The notes under the pieces were generated by a model. That model ran no database searches. It was not told the origin of the DNA and saw only the letters and a list, made by a program, of their open reading frames with translations. This document shows positions 1 to 8,685 of a DNA stretch of 64,000 bases, one piece after another. The translations under genes and the position numbers were made by a program. The first letter of the stretch is position 1. Each line of letters begins with the position of its first letter. This DNA comes from Shewanella schlegeliana (GTDB lineage: Bacteria; Pseudomonadota; Gammaproteobacteria; Enterobacterales; Shewanellaceae): contig NZ_JAESVD010000003.1 in NCBI RefSeq assembly GCF_016765635.1, positions 186,001 through 250,000 of the forward strand. The letters run 5' to 3'.

Positions 1-939
1 GGCGTGATAATGAGTGCCCATGTCTCTAAGTGGTTGATAAAACTCGGGGGCTAAGATCAATACAAATAAACCAGTAAACAAACTGATTGAAACACCGTAG
101 TGACCAAAGTCCAAATGATGCAGGTAGCTAAAACCAAAATAGACCGCCAATACCGCAATCGATACCGCAGCAAAAAACTCCAGTACCGCAGAGCTTAAAA
201 ACGCCATCCGCAGCACGGCCATGGTGCGCTCGCGAAACTCTTCCGAGGCCTTACGGATCACTCTGGCCTCTTTCTCACCTTGATTGAATAACTTGAGGGT
301 CGATAAGCCTTTTAGTCTATCCATAAAGTGGCCGCTTAAACGTGCTAGCGCACTGAAGTTCTTGCGATTAGCATCGGCGGCGCCCATACCAACCAAAATC
401 ATGAACATAGGAATAAGTGGCGCGGTCGCCAGCAGAATAAGGCCCGCGGCCCAGTTTATGGGGAACACGGCGACTAGAATTATCAAAGGAATGAAGCCCG
501 CCAATACCACCTGTGGTAGGTAACGAGCGTAGAAATCTTGCAGATCTTCCACCTGCTCCAGCACGATACTGGCCCAACTTCCTGCGGGTTTGCCCTTGAT
601 AAATGCAGGGCCAAGCAGTGCAAGCTTATCGAGTACGGCTTCACGCATCTGCATACGGAGTCGCGCTCCAGCCTGAAAACTGGCGCGCTCTCGGGCGAAA
701 GCCAGTCCACCGCGCACTATTGTTAGCAATAATAACGCCCAAAAATGATCGATAAAATCAGATTTAGGCAGCTCATCAATAATGATCCCTTGTAGCACTG
801 TGGCAATAAGCCAAGCTTGGCACATCAAGCTGAGTCCGGTCAGCACACCGAAAAAAACCGACAGATTAAGATAAAAACCACAGGCTTTTTTCTGTAGTTT
901 TAGCCACTTTGTAAGCTTTTTTTCTACTGTTTTATCCAT
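1..939 (-). CDS. cydD: Thiol reductant ABC exporter subunit CydD (partial, N-terminal part)
   Basis: This is one half of the CydDC inner-membrane ABC exporter, which moves cysteine and glutathione to the periplasm and is needed for cytochrome bd and c-type cytochrome assembly. The 313 visible codons cover the N-terminal transmembrane domain: several hydrophobic helices, a typical 'GSWASIVLEQVEDLQDFYARYLPQ' style coupling region (around residues 120-145) and the segment ending in MGTHYHA, which precedes the nucleotide-binding domain. The Walker motifs and the expected partner cydC lie beyond base 1. The ATG at 939 is the first start in a frame that stays open to the window edge. Family assignment is from recognised sequence; the split between CydD and other ABC exporters is fairly secure. 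Confidence 0.85.
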   Translation of the reverse strand, partial: MDKTVEKKLTKWLKLQKKACGFYLNLSVFFGVLTGLSLMCQAWLIATVLQGIIIDELPKSDFIDHFWALLLLTIVRGGLAFARERASFQAGARLRMQMREAVLDKLALLGPAFIKGKPAGSWASIVLEQVEDLQDFYARYLPQVVLAGFIPLIILVAVFPINWAAGLILLATAPLIPMFMILVGMGAADANRKNFSALARLSGHFMDRLKGLSTLKLFNQGEKEARVIRKASEEFRERTMAVLRMAFLSSAVLEFFAAVSIAVLAVYFGFSYLHHLDFGHYGVSISLFTGLFVLILAPEFYQPLRDMGTHYHA

Positions 940-1197
940 GTTATTCCAGACTAAAGACTAGGGGGAGTGATGCTTGGCATCTTGCTAATTAAAACTCAAT
1001 ACCTTAATTAGAGACTTTGACCTAAGGCTTAAGTTCAATTGGAGCTAAAGCGCAAATGAATCTCAATATTGGCTGAGTATCGCAGGCATTAATCTCAGAA
1101 TAAAACGGGGTTGGAATATTTGCTATCGGACTCACAAAAATTGAGCTAGATCAATAAATCGGGGTTATAAACAAAGACGGAGGATGAGTGATAGAGA
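940..1197. other. Intergenic region upstream of cydD
   Basis: This AT-rich stretch separates the cydD start from the terminator of the next minus-strand gene. It must hold the cydD promoter on the minus strand, but I could not pick out a convincing -35/-10 pair or operator. No ORF of note is seen. Confidence 0.4.
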
Positions 1198-1233
1198 TAA
1201 AAAAACCGCATCAAGCTAGGCTTGCTGCGGTTT
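1198..1233 (-). terminator. Rho-independent terminator
   Basis: A hairpin with arms AAACCGCA/TGCGGTTT (1203-1210 with 1226-1233) extended by CAAGC/GCTTG around a three-base loop. Read on the minus strand it is followed by a run of seven to eight T. It lies just after the stop of the DUF3622 gene and so ends that transcript. Confidence 0.8.
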
Positions 1234-1292
1234 CAGCTTTAATTTAGATTCAACTAAATTAAATTGATTTTCAAATCGCTTTGAAAACGAAA

Positions 1293-1640
1293 TTAACGCT
1301 CTGAATCAGACTCGTAGTCTAGATTATCTTCATCAAAGTCACGGCTTGATTCTGAAGATTCACGTGCATTGCGCCACGCGTCAGCGGCAAGCTCTTTAGC
1401 GTCAGCAGCTTCGTTACGCTCTTCACGTGCCTTAGCCTTGCGCTCGTTACGCTTAATTAAGTTCTCTAAGAATGACTTAAGCTCAGTCTCGCCCCAAGCT
1501 TGCGCTTCAGCTTCAGTGGCAAAACCTTTCTTGCTCTTAGATACCACGATCTTACGTGCCGTTTGGCGACGAGTGATCTGACCGGTCCAAGTCGCGCCAT
1601 CTGCAACTACGCGAAAATCATACTTCTTAGTTTGTGTCAT
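1293..1640 (-). CDS. DUF3622 family small charged protein
   Basis: A 115-residue protein of unknown function. The N-terminal half (about 1-60) has the pattern of the DUF3622 family of Vibrio and Shewanella: a YDFRVV..G..WTGQITRR opening and a GFATEAEAQAWGE segment. The C-terminal half is highly charged, with a basic stretch NERKAKAREER followed by an acidic serine-rich tail. There is no signal peptide or membrane segment, so it is probably cytosolic; the basic/acidic composition would suit nucleic-acid binding, but that is inference. It is monocistronic, with its own terminator at 1198-1233. Confidence 0.65.
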   Translation of the reverse strand: MTQTKKYDFRVVADGATWTGQITRRQTARKIVVSKSKKGFATEAEAQAWGETELKSFLENLIKRNERKAKAREERNEAADAKELAADAWRNARESSESSRDFDEDNLDYESDSER

Positions 1641-1846
1641 GTTACTTTTATCCTAACAATAATTCTAATACTTGAGCTAAGCAGGCTATGCACTTTCAGA
1701 AGGCCGCCAAAGGAGGAAAGCCAATCCGATATAGTTATAGCTAAGCTCAATCAATACGCAAGACCAACACCCTAAGTATCACTCTCGCGTTCATAATTCT
1801 GTTTATCAACCACGTCACCAATGATCACCTTTCATTGCCACGAGGT

Positions 1847-2047
1847 TTATTCCATTTCCGAGTCTAATTCACACAGCTTACAATTCAGCTTATAACCCAG
1901 CATGGCATTTCTGCCCTCAAGATGAGTCACCCAATCTCGCCGCTCCCAGGGAGGACGATGGCGAACATGCTGAGTATGACCGCAAGACAAATTGGCAACC
2001 CAATGGTCTTCATCATCTTTATGATAACTCACGATAGGCTGCAGCAT
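1847..2047 (-). CDS. DUF3565 family small Cys/His-rich protein
   Basis: A 66-residue protein with the signature of DUF3565: QPIVSYHKDDEDHWVA, then CGHTQHVRHRPPW, then GYKLNCKLC near the end. The two Cys-containing motifs (C23-G-H and C-K-L-C) could form a small zinc-binding site; this is inferred from residue spacing. Homologues are widespread in gammaproteobacteria and have no firm function. It is transcribed divergently from rhlE with about 400 bases between them. Confidence 0.7.
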   Translation of the reverse strand: MLQPIVSYHKDDEDHWVANLSCGHTQHVRHRPPWERRDWVTHLEGRNAMLGYKLNCKLCELDSEME

Positions 2048-2454
2048 GACAAAACCGCCGAATTAGGTATATAGGTAATATATTAGTTACCTAGATTTTG
2101 CTGGTGAAAATCGGTCGATGAACTTTCAGGGGCGCGAGATTAACACATGCAGCGCTGATACAACATCTTTTAATCGCCCAAAAATCACACAATCGATGTT
2201 TTTTTTCAAAATTAATCAATTTCAGTGCGTAACGGTTATCAATCCGCCCCAATAGCACAAGCTCGATTAGCTGCCATACTCAATGGAAGAGACGAGTTAT
2301 AGGACAGCCTGATTATTTAGCCGCTGATTGTTTAATAATTAGCGCTTTTTAAGCAGATCCTGTAAGCTGCACGGCCGCCAGCATCCGCAGGCCCCCTTAA
2401 ACCGCTGCCAGTCGCACTTTAACGCCTATTTCGCAGCCGAAATGAGACCTATCT
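2048..2454. other. Divergent intergenic region upstream of rhlE
   Basis: About 400 bases lie between the DUF3565 start (minus) and the rhlE start (plus). The length leaves room for a long 5' untranslated leader on rhlE, which would fit cold-regulated helicase genes, but no cold-shock box or clear promoter was identified. No ORF is supported here. Confidence 0.35.
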
Positions 2455-3981
2455 ATGAGTTTTGCCTCTCTGGGCCTATCAGCCCAAATTTTGAAAGCCG
2501 TTGCCAATAAAGGTTATGACACTCCTTCACCTATTCAAGCGCAAGCAATTCCTGCCGTACTTGAAGGTAAAGACGTGATGGCCGCCGCGCAGACTGGTAC
2601 AGGTAAAACTGCAGGCTTTACTCTGCCACTGCTAGAGCTACTTTCAAAAGGCACTAAGGCGCCAGCAAAACAGGTGCGTGCATTGGTACTGACACCGACT
2701 CGCGAACTTGCGGCGCAGGTAGGTGAAAGCGTTGAAACCTACGGTAAAAACTTACCGTTAAAATCAGCAGTGGTATTTGGTGGTGTCGGCATTGGCCCAC
2801 AGATCACTAAACTTAATCGCGGTGTTGATATCTTAGTTGCGACACCGGGTCGTCTACTCGACCTTTATAACCAACGTGCTTTGAGCTTTAGCCAGCTTGA
2901 AGTGTTAGTGCTTGATGAAGCCGACCGTATGCTGGATATGGGTTTCATTCATGACATCAAAAAAATCTTAGCTATTTTGCCTGCAAAGCGTCAAAACTTG
3001 ATGTTCTCGGCAACTTTCTCTGATGACATTCGTCAACTTGCTAAAGGCTTGGTTAATAATCCAGTTGAGATATCGGTTACGCCACGTAACGCAACCGCTA
3101 ACACGGTTCAGCAATGGATCTGTCCAGTTGATAAGGGTCAAAAGGCCGCTGTCTTGGTAAAACTTATCAAGCAGAATAACTGGAAGCAGGTATTGGTATT
3201 TAGCCGTACCAAGCACGGTGCAAACCGTCTGGCTAAAAATCTTGAAGCAAAAGACATTACCGCGGCAGCTATTCACGGTAACAAGAGCCAAGGCGCAAGA
3301 ACCAAAGCCTTAGCCGACTTTAAGAGCGGTGCAATTCGCGTACTTGTGGCAACCGATATTGCCGCCCGAGGTCTGGATATCGACCAGCTACCTCAAGTAG
3401 TGAACTTCGATCTACCAAACGTACCGGAAGATTACGTGCATCGTATCGGCCGAACTGGTCGTGCTGGCGCATCGGGTCATGCTGTATCACTTGTTGGCGA
3501 TGAAGAAATTAAACTATTGCGTGACATTGAGTTACTGATTAAGCAGAACCTAGAGCGCCGCGTAATTGAAGGTTTTGAACCCACTTATCACCTACCTGAT
3601 ACTGACCTAACGGGTAAGTCTCATGGCCAAAACAGAGGCCCGCGCAATAGCGGTAATCAAGGTCGTGGTAATGGCCGTTCGCGAAGCCCTAACTCGGGTG
3701 GTGCTAGCAACAAATCGCCAAATCCACGTCGCCAAGGTCATGGTGAAAACACAGGTGCAAAAGTCGAGCACAAAGATGGTCAGCGTAGCGGCGAAATGGC
3801 TCGTGGCCACCAGCCAAGCTCTGATTCACAACCAAGCAAACCTAGACGTCCACGCAGACCTAATAATGCTAATGGCAACTCAGCTTCAACTCAAGGTAAG
3901 CCATCTGGCCAGCGTCGCCCTAACGCTAACAGAAGCGGCAACGCCAACCGCAGTGCAAATAAGCCAAGCCAAAATAGCTAG
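2455..3981 (+). CDS. rhlE: DEAD-box ATP-dependent RNA helicase RhlE
   Basis: A 508-residue RNA helicase acting in ribosome assembly and mRNA turnover. The order of motifs is standard: F...GLS..IL and the Q motif [10 protein letters not shown] (24-33), Walker A AQTGTGKT (45-52), PTRELA (81-86), DEAD (154-157), SAT (about 185-187), the helicase C-terminal ARGLDI and [10 protein letters not shown]. From about residue 385 the protein becomes a low-complexity tail rich in N, G, R, S and P, typical of RhlE-type proteins and likely to bind RNA non-specifically. It converges on dbpA and shares a bidirectional terminator with it. The subfamily name RhlE rests on overall resemblance of the core and tail. 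Confidence 0.85.
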   Translation: MSFASLGLSAQILKAVANKGYDTPSPIQAQAIPAVLEGKDVMAAAQTGTGKTAGFTLPLLELLSKGTKAPAKQVRALVLTPTRELAAQVGESVETYGKNLPLKSAVVFGGVGIGPQITKLNRGVDILVATPGRLLDLYNQRALSFSQLEVLVLDEADRMLDMGFIHDIKKILAILPAKRQNLMFSATFSDDIRQLAKGLVNNPVEISVTPRNATANTVQQWICPVDKGQKAAVLVKLIKQNNWKQVLVFSRTKHGANRLAKNLEAKDITAAAIHGNKSQGARTKALADFKSGAIRVLVATDIAARGLDIDQLPQVVNFDLPNVPEDYVHRIGRTGRAGASGHAVSLVGDEEIKLLRDIELLIKQNLERRVIEGFEPTYHLPDTDLTGKSHGQNRGPRNSGNQGRGNGRSRSPNSGGASNKSPNPRRQGHGENTGAKVEHKDGQRSGEMARGHQPSSDSQPSKPRRPRRPNNANGNSASTQGKPSGQRRPNANRSGNANRSANKPSQNS

Positions 3982-4065
3982 CCATCCATGGGTCTTGGCA
4001 TAAGTGCTCCAGGCACAAATACCAAGACTATCCATCCATGGCCTTGGCATAAGTGCTCCAGGCAC
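3982..4065. repeat. Two-copy 50-bp direct repeat after rhlE
   Basis: The motif CCATCCATGG followed by a CTTGGCATAAGTGCTCCAGG-type block occurs at 3982 and again at 4032, a 50-base period with small differences. The first copy is flanked by GTCTTGG (3992-3998) and CCAAGAC (4022-4028), which can pair. It immediately follows the rhlE stop and precedes the terminator, so it is in the 3' untranslated part of the transcript. Confidence 0.7.
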
Positions 4066-4097
4066 AAAAAAAGCAGCGTTTATACGCTGCTTTTTTT
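4066..4097. terminator. Bidirectional Rho-independent terminator between rhlE and dbpA
   Basis: GCAGCGT (4073-4079) pairs with ACGCTGC (4084-4090) around a TTAT loop, with a run of A before and seven T after. It therefore works in both directions and serves the convergent genes rhlE (+) and dbpA (-). Confidence 0.85.
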
Positions 4098-4167
4098 ATG
4101 GCTTATCATTGCCGTTACCTGAGTGAATCAAATGTGTAGACTCACTCCAATAACGAAGAATATGCGC

Positions 4168-5577
4168 TTAACGCATTTCCCAAGCTCGGTATGAACGGCC
4201 TTTTAGTTTGCCGTTAACTATTTTATGCAGTGCCTTTTTAGCCACTTTACGGTTAACCGCCACATAAGAGCGCATATCGGTGATTTTAATCTTACCGACT
4301 TCGCTACCTTCAATACCGTTCTCACCAGTTAGTGCACCTAAGATATCGCCAGGACGTAACTTCTGCTTCTTACCACCATCAATTTGCAATGTGATCATCA
4401 CAGGTTGAACCGGGAAAGTATCTAAAAGGTTCTCTGGTGGCAGTGCTTCGTTCACAATATCGCGCTCAAGATAATCTTCAAGCAGTGCAATCTTATAGCC
4501 GTCTTCATGGTTATAGAAAGTGTGCGCCGAACCTTTACTGCCCGCACGGCCAGTACGACCAATACGGTGAATGTGTACTTCAGTGTCGTAAGCCACATGA
4601 TAGTTGATCACCGCATCGAGGGCATCGATATCAAGACCACGAGCTGCAACATCGGTTGCCACCATGATAGACACACTCTTGTTGGCAAACTGCAGCAGAG
4701 TCTGGTCTCTATCGCGCTGCTCTAAATCACCGTGTAGAGCTACAACGCTAAAGCCATCATTCTTCAATTGCGCCGCAACATCTTTGGTTTCACGCTTAGT
4801 GTTACAAAATACGACGGCGCTCTCTGGGCGGTACTGCAGTAACAATAACTTCAGCGCACGCATGCGATCGTTGTTATTACCCACCTCATAAAAGTGCTGT
4901 TCAATGGTGCTTGTTGCGTGAGTCGAAGCCACTTTAACCATCACAGGCTTGAACATGATTTTGTCGGCAATCGACTGGATCTGCTCAGGGAAAGTCGCGC
5001 TAAATAGCAGAGTTTGACGCTCAACCGGCATACGTTCCATGATGCCTTCAAGCTCGACTTGAAAGCCCATCTCTAGCATACGGTCGGCTTCATCAAGCAC
5101 TAAGGTATGGACGTTTTCTAAATCTAAACGGCCGCGATCTAAATGATCGATAATACGCCCAGGTGTACCAACAATAATATGCGCACCATGCTCTAACGAA
5201 CCAATTTGAGGTCCCATTGGCACGCCACCACAAAGGGTCAGTACTTTAATATTATGAATGCCACGAGCAAGTGTACGGATCTCTTTCGCGACCTGATCGG
5301 CAAGCTCACGGGTTGGGCATAAAACTAAAGATTGAATGCGAAAACGCTTAACGTCTAATTTGTGTAGTAAACCCAAACCAAAAGCTGCTGTCTTACCGCT
5401 ACCCGTTTTACCTTGGCCAATCACATCTTCGCCATTCAGGATCGCAGGCAAGCTTTGTGCTTGAATCGGGGTCATCGACTCATAACCCATAGTTTTTAGG
5501 TTATCGAGTAATTCAGTCTTAAGGTTAAGACTTGAAAACGGCGCTTGGCCATCGGTATTCGGGACTGATTGAGTCAA
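4168..5577 (-). CDS. dbpA: ATP-dependent RNA helicase DbpA
   Basis: A 469-residue DEAD-box helicase specific for 23S rRNA, acting in large-subunit assembly. It has the Q motif MTPIQAQSLP, Walker A GQGKTGSGKTA, PTRELADQ, DEAD, SAT, AARGLDI and [10 protein letters not shown]. The feature that separates it from other DEAD-box proteins is the C-terminal RNA-recognition domain (about 395-469), with the GDILGALTGENGIEG and VGKIKI..MRSYVAV segments and a basic end GKLKGRSYRAWEMR; in DbpA this domain binds hairpin 92 of 23S rRNA. The length is close to the E. coli protein (457). It stands alone, with a roughly 250-base promoter region before it. Confidence 0.92.
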   Translation of the reverse strand: MTQSVPNTDGQAPFSSLNLKTELLDNLKTMGYESMTPIQAQSLPAILNGEDVIGQGKTGSGKTAAFGLGLLHKLDVKRFRIQSLVLCPTRELADQVAKEIRTLARGIHNIKVLTLCGGVPMGPQIGSLEHGAHIIVGTPGRIIDHLDRGRLDLENVHTLVLDEADRMLEMGFQVELEGIMERMPVERQTLLFSATFPEQIQSIADKIMFKPVMVKVASTHATSTIEQHFYEVGNNNDRMRALKLLLLQYRPESAVVFCNTKRETKDVAAQLKNDGFSVVALHGDLEQRDRDQTLLQFANKSVSIMVATDVAARGLDIDALDAVINYHVAYDTEVHIHRIGRTGRAGSKGSAHTFYNHEDGYKIALLEDYLERDIVNEALPPENLLDTFPVQPVMITLQIDGGKKQKLRPGDILGALTGENGIEGSEVGKIKITDMRSYVAVNRKVAKKALHKIVNGKLKGRSYRAWEMR

Positions 5578-5830
5578 AGTATCTTTCCTAAGTATTCACT
5601 GCTCATAAGGGAGCTCGCTCTCCTAAGACTCGATACCTCATCAAGGCTCATCAAATCGCGCTTTGCAGTGATTAAATCATTTAGTGACAAGGCTCCAAAA
5701 TCATAGGAGCAAAAGTTGTCGTTTTCTATCGCTATAAATTATAGCCCGCTATTGTAACAGCTATTGCTCTAGTTGCAGCATGTCGAATGAATAATAGCAG
5801 CCTAACCATGGTGTTTAACTGTGTGTCGAG

Positions 5831-6040
5831 TTATTCAGGGCTAAATACCCCAATCACTGCGCCAGTGGCCTTCTTAGCCACTTTTTCTTCGGTCTGTTGT
5901 TCACGATAGTCACAGTCGACGCACTCTACAGTCTCAACACCATTTTCTTTAAATAGCACGATAGACTCTTTAGCCTGGCACTTAGGACACTTAGCACCAG
6001 CCACGAAACGTTTTCTCACTTTTTTAGTCGTTGTTGTCAT
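5831..6040 (-). CDS. yheV: YheV family zinc-ribbon protein
   Basis: A 69-residue protein with one zinc ribbon: C-P-K-C at about 18-21 and C-V-D-C at about 40-43, between a basic N-terminus (TTTTKKVRKRF) and a lysine-rich tail. Homologous to YheV, a conserved protein of unknown function. In E. coli yheV lies in the slyD-yheV-kefB-kefG-yheS region, and here it is divergent from yheS, so the neighbourhood is partly conserved without the kef genes. Confidence 0.85.
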   Translation of the reverse strand: MTTTTKKVRKRFVAGAKCPKCQAKESIVLFKENGVETVECVDCDYREQQTEEKVAKKATGAVIGVFSPE

Positions 6041-6193
6041 GATTTTAATTCCTGTCTATATCTGGTGAACATTTTGCCATAAAAGCTGCGCTATAACCGT
6101 ATTTTTCCCCGATGCGGCGTAGATGTTGCTATGACTTCTAGGCTATTATCTCTCCCCAATATTTGCGCTAACTTAGACTTTAAGCCGACTTCA

Positions 6194-8104
6194 ATGATCA
6201 CCATCACTCAAGCTCAACTCATTCGTGGCTCGAAAACCTTGCTCGATGAAACTTCATTAACTGTCTATCCAGGCCATAAGGTCGGTCTAGTCGGTGCCAA
6301 CGGTAGCGGAAAATCGTCACTACTAGCGCTGATTATGGGCAAGATTAGTCTAGATAAAGGCGAGTTTAGCCTGCCTAGCGGCTGGCAAATTGCTACCGTC
6401 GCGCAGGAAACTCCCGCCCTTGAAGTTGCGGCAATCGAATATGTGATTGATGGTGATACCGAGTACCGCGAGCTTGAGGCACAGCTACACGCAGCCCAAG
6501 AGGCCGATGATGGCCACAAAATTGCCCTGCTTCACGGTAAAATAGATGCTATTGGCGGCTATGCTATCCACTCTAGAGCTGCAAGCCTATTGGCGGGTCT
6601 AGGTTTTAGCGAGCAAGAGCAGCGCAATCCGGTGAAGAGTTTCTCTGGTGGTTGGCGCATGCGCCTCAACTTGGCTCAGGCCCTGTTGTGCCGCTCTGAT
6701 CTACTACTACTCGATGAGCCAACCAACCACTTAGACTTAGACACCATGTACTGGTTAGAAGGTTGGATTAAAGCCTATCAAGGCACGCTAATTCTTATCA
6801 GTCACGACCGTGACTTTATCGATGGCATCGTCGATGAAATTGTTCACGTTGAAAATACTAAGCTGAACTACTACAAAGGCAACTACACCTCTTTTGAGCG
6901 TGTCCGCGCTGAACGTATGGCCCAGCAACAGGTGGCATTTGAGCGTCAGCAGAAAGAGCGTGCTCATATGCAATCTTTTGTCGACCGCTTCCGCTATAAA
7001 GCCAGTAAGGCGAAACAAGCCCAGAGTCGTTTAAAAGCGTTAGAACGTATGGCTGAGCTACTGCCATCGCAGGCAGATAGTCCATTCCACATGGCTTTTA
7101 GAGAGCCGGAGGCGCTGCCAAACCCACTGGTAACCATGGATCAAGTTTCTATCGGTTACGGAGAAACTGAAATCCTTAAGAAGGTGCACCTAAACTTAGT
7201 ACCGGGTGCTCGCATCGGTTTGCTTGGCCGCAATGGCGCTGGTAAGTCGACTTTAGTGAAGCTGCTTTCCGGCGAGCTTTCGCCAATGAAAGGTAAATAT
7301 GAGACCAACCCAGGCTTAAACATCGGTTACTTTGCCCAGCATCAGCTGGAGTTTTTAAGTTTAGATGACTCGCCACTGCAGCATTTAGTGCGCCTCGCGC
7401 CTAATGCTAAGGAGCAGGAACTACGTAACTTCCTGGGCGGTTATGGTTTTAATGGTGATATGGCATTAGCACCAGTGCGTCCCTTCTCCGGTGGTGAAAA
7501 GGCCCGCTTAGTGTTGGCTCTACTGGTATGGCAACGCCCTAACCTATTGCTACTCGATGAACCAACCAACCACTTAGACTTAGAGATGCGCCATGCGTTA
7601 ACCATGGCACTGCAAACCTTCGAAGGTGCGATGATTATCGTCTCGCACGATAGGCATCTATTGCGTCTAAGTTGTAGTGATTACTACCTTGTCGACCAAG
7701 GCGAAGTAAAAAGCTTCGATGGTGATCTCGATGATTACCATCAGTGGCTACTCGATGCAGCTAAGGCAGCAGGTAAGTCGGATGAGACTGAGGCTGACAA
7801 GCCCGCTCAAGACAAGAAGCTACAGAAACGCTTAGAAGCGGAATTGAGACAGAAGCTGTCACCACTGAAGAAGATACAGACAAAACTTGAGAAAGAGCAG
7901 CAAAAAGCTAATGACCGCTTAAAGGAACTGGAAGAGATGTTGGCCGATACTAGCCTTTATGATGCCGATAACAAGACCAAGCTTACTCAAGTATTAGCAG
8001 ACAGAACCGCTTTAACTCAGGGTCTGGAAGAAAGCGAAATGGAGTGGCTTGAGATCCAAGAAGAGATCGAAAGCATTGAACAGGGTGTTCGCGCCGAAAT
8101 CTAA
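6194..8104 (+). CDS. yheS: ABC-F family ATPase YheS
   Basis: A 636-residue soluble ABC-F protein with two ATPase domains in one chain and no transmembrane domain, so it acts on the ribosome rather than in transport. Each half has Walker A (GANGSGKSS and GRNGAGKST), signature (SGGWRMRL and SGGEKARL) and Walker B (LLLLDEPTNHLDLD/E), with the arm/linker between them and a charged coiled-coil C-terminus. The start at 6194 (MITITQAQL) is chosen because it matches the family N-terminus; an in-frame ATG at 6131 would add 21 residues without family support. A terminator follows at 8116. Confidence 0.9.
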   Translation: MITITQAQLIRGSKTLLDETSLTVYPGHKVGLVGANGSGKSSLLALIMGKISLDKGEFSLPSGWQIATVAQETPALEVAAIEYVIDGDTEYRELEAQLHAAQEADDGHKIALLHGKIDAIGGYAIHSRAASLLAGLGFSEQEQRNPVKSFSGGWRMRLNLAQALLCRSDLLLLDEPTNHLDLDTMYWLEGWIKAYQGTLILISHDRDFIDGIVDEIVHVENTKLNYYKGNYTSFERVRAERMAQQQVAFERQQKERAHMQSFVDRFRYKASKAKQAQSRLKALERMAELLPSQADSPFHMAFREPEALPNPLVTMDQVSIGYGETEILKKVHLNLVPGARIGLLGRNGAGKSTLVKLLSGELSPMKGKYETNPGLNIGYFAQHQLEFLSLDDSPLQHLVRLAPNAKEQELRNFLGGYGFNGDMALAPVRPFSGGEKARLVLALLVWQRPNLLLLDEPTNHLDLEMRHALTMALQTFEGAMIIVSHDRHLLRLSCSDYYLVDQGEVKSFDGDLDDYHQWLLDAAKAAGKSDETEADKPAQDKKLQKRLEAELRQKLSPLKKIQTKLEKEQQKANDRLKELEEMLADTSLYDADNKTKLTQVLADRTALTQGLEESEMEWLEIQEEIESIEQGVRAEI

Positions 8105-8115
8105 GATATCAATAC

Positions 8116-8139
8116 AAGGGGAGCATGGCTCCCCTTTTT
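8116..8139 (+). terminator. Rho-independent terminator after yheS
   Basis: AAGGGGAGC pairs with GCTCCCCTT around a three-base loop and is followed by five T on the plus strand, 11 bases after the yheS stop. The next gene begins only about 35 bases later, so termination may be partial. Confidence 0.8.
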
Positions 8140-8174
8140 GTTACCCTCCTTACAAAAACATAAGGTTCGCCTCG

Positions 8175-8645
8175 ATGACATTGTCCAGCCCTATTGACCA
8201 CAGCTTATGGCTTGATTGCGATGCCCTCTATATGGAGCATCGAACTCTATGCTTACAGTTACAGGATAACCACCAGCTCAATGTCAATTTGTTACTATTA
8301 GCCTTATGGCTCGATAAACATCACTACATACTCCCCAAGCCGCAATGGCATGAGCTACAGCAAGACTCACGAAATTGGGAAGAAAAACTGTTACTGCCCT
8401 ACAGGCAGTTCAGGCGTCGAAGTAAGGTCCTGCTTGAAACGGATGAATACCAACAGATGTTAAAGCTTGAGCTGATGCTAGAGCGAAAATCTCAGGCGAT
8501 AATTTTAAAGGCGCTGCAATCGATGCAAGTTAAACAACAAACGGATACCACGAATAGCAACTGCGGTAACCTCAGCCACTATTTAGCCCTGTTTGACCTC
8601 GATAGCCGCGATTATCCCTCATTACACAGCCAAGATTCACAATAA
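8175..8645 (+). CDS. TIGR02444 family protein
   Basis: A 156-residue protein of unknown function. The segment LWLDCDALYMEH..LCLQLQD and the W..LP..QF RRRSK block match TIGR02444, a family found next to yheS in Shewanella, Vibrio and Pseudomonas relatives. The helical, charged composition and lack of a signal peptide point to a cytosolic protein. The start at 8175 is preferred over an upstream ATG at 8049, which would overlap the yheS 3' end and its terminator; an AAGG lies about ten bases upstream. Confidence 0.75.
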   Translation: MTLSSPIDHSLWLDCDALYMEHRTLCLQLQDNHQLNVNLLLLALWLDKHHYILPKPQWHELQQDSRNWEEKLLLPYRQFRRRSKVLLETDEYQQMLKLELMLERKSQAIILKALQSMQVKQQTDTTNSNCGNLSHYLALFDLDSRDYPSLHSQDSQ

Positions 8646-8667
8646 AAAAGCGAGCCATAGCTCGCTT
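8644..8667 (-). terminator. Rho-independent terminator for the GMC operon
   Basis: AAGCGAGC (8648-8655) pairs with GCTCGCTT (8660-8667) around a CATA loop; on the minus strand it ends in a run of six T. It sits 19 bases beyond the GMC oxidoreductase stop codon and overlaps the end of the convergent TIGR02444 gene. Confidence 0.8.
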
Positions 8668-8685
8668 CTATCATGATCAAAACGG

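Noticed and set aside
6131..6193. Upstream start for yheS
   Set aside because: The extra 21 residues do not match the family N-terminus and the ATG at 6194 does.
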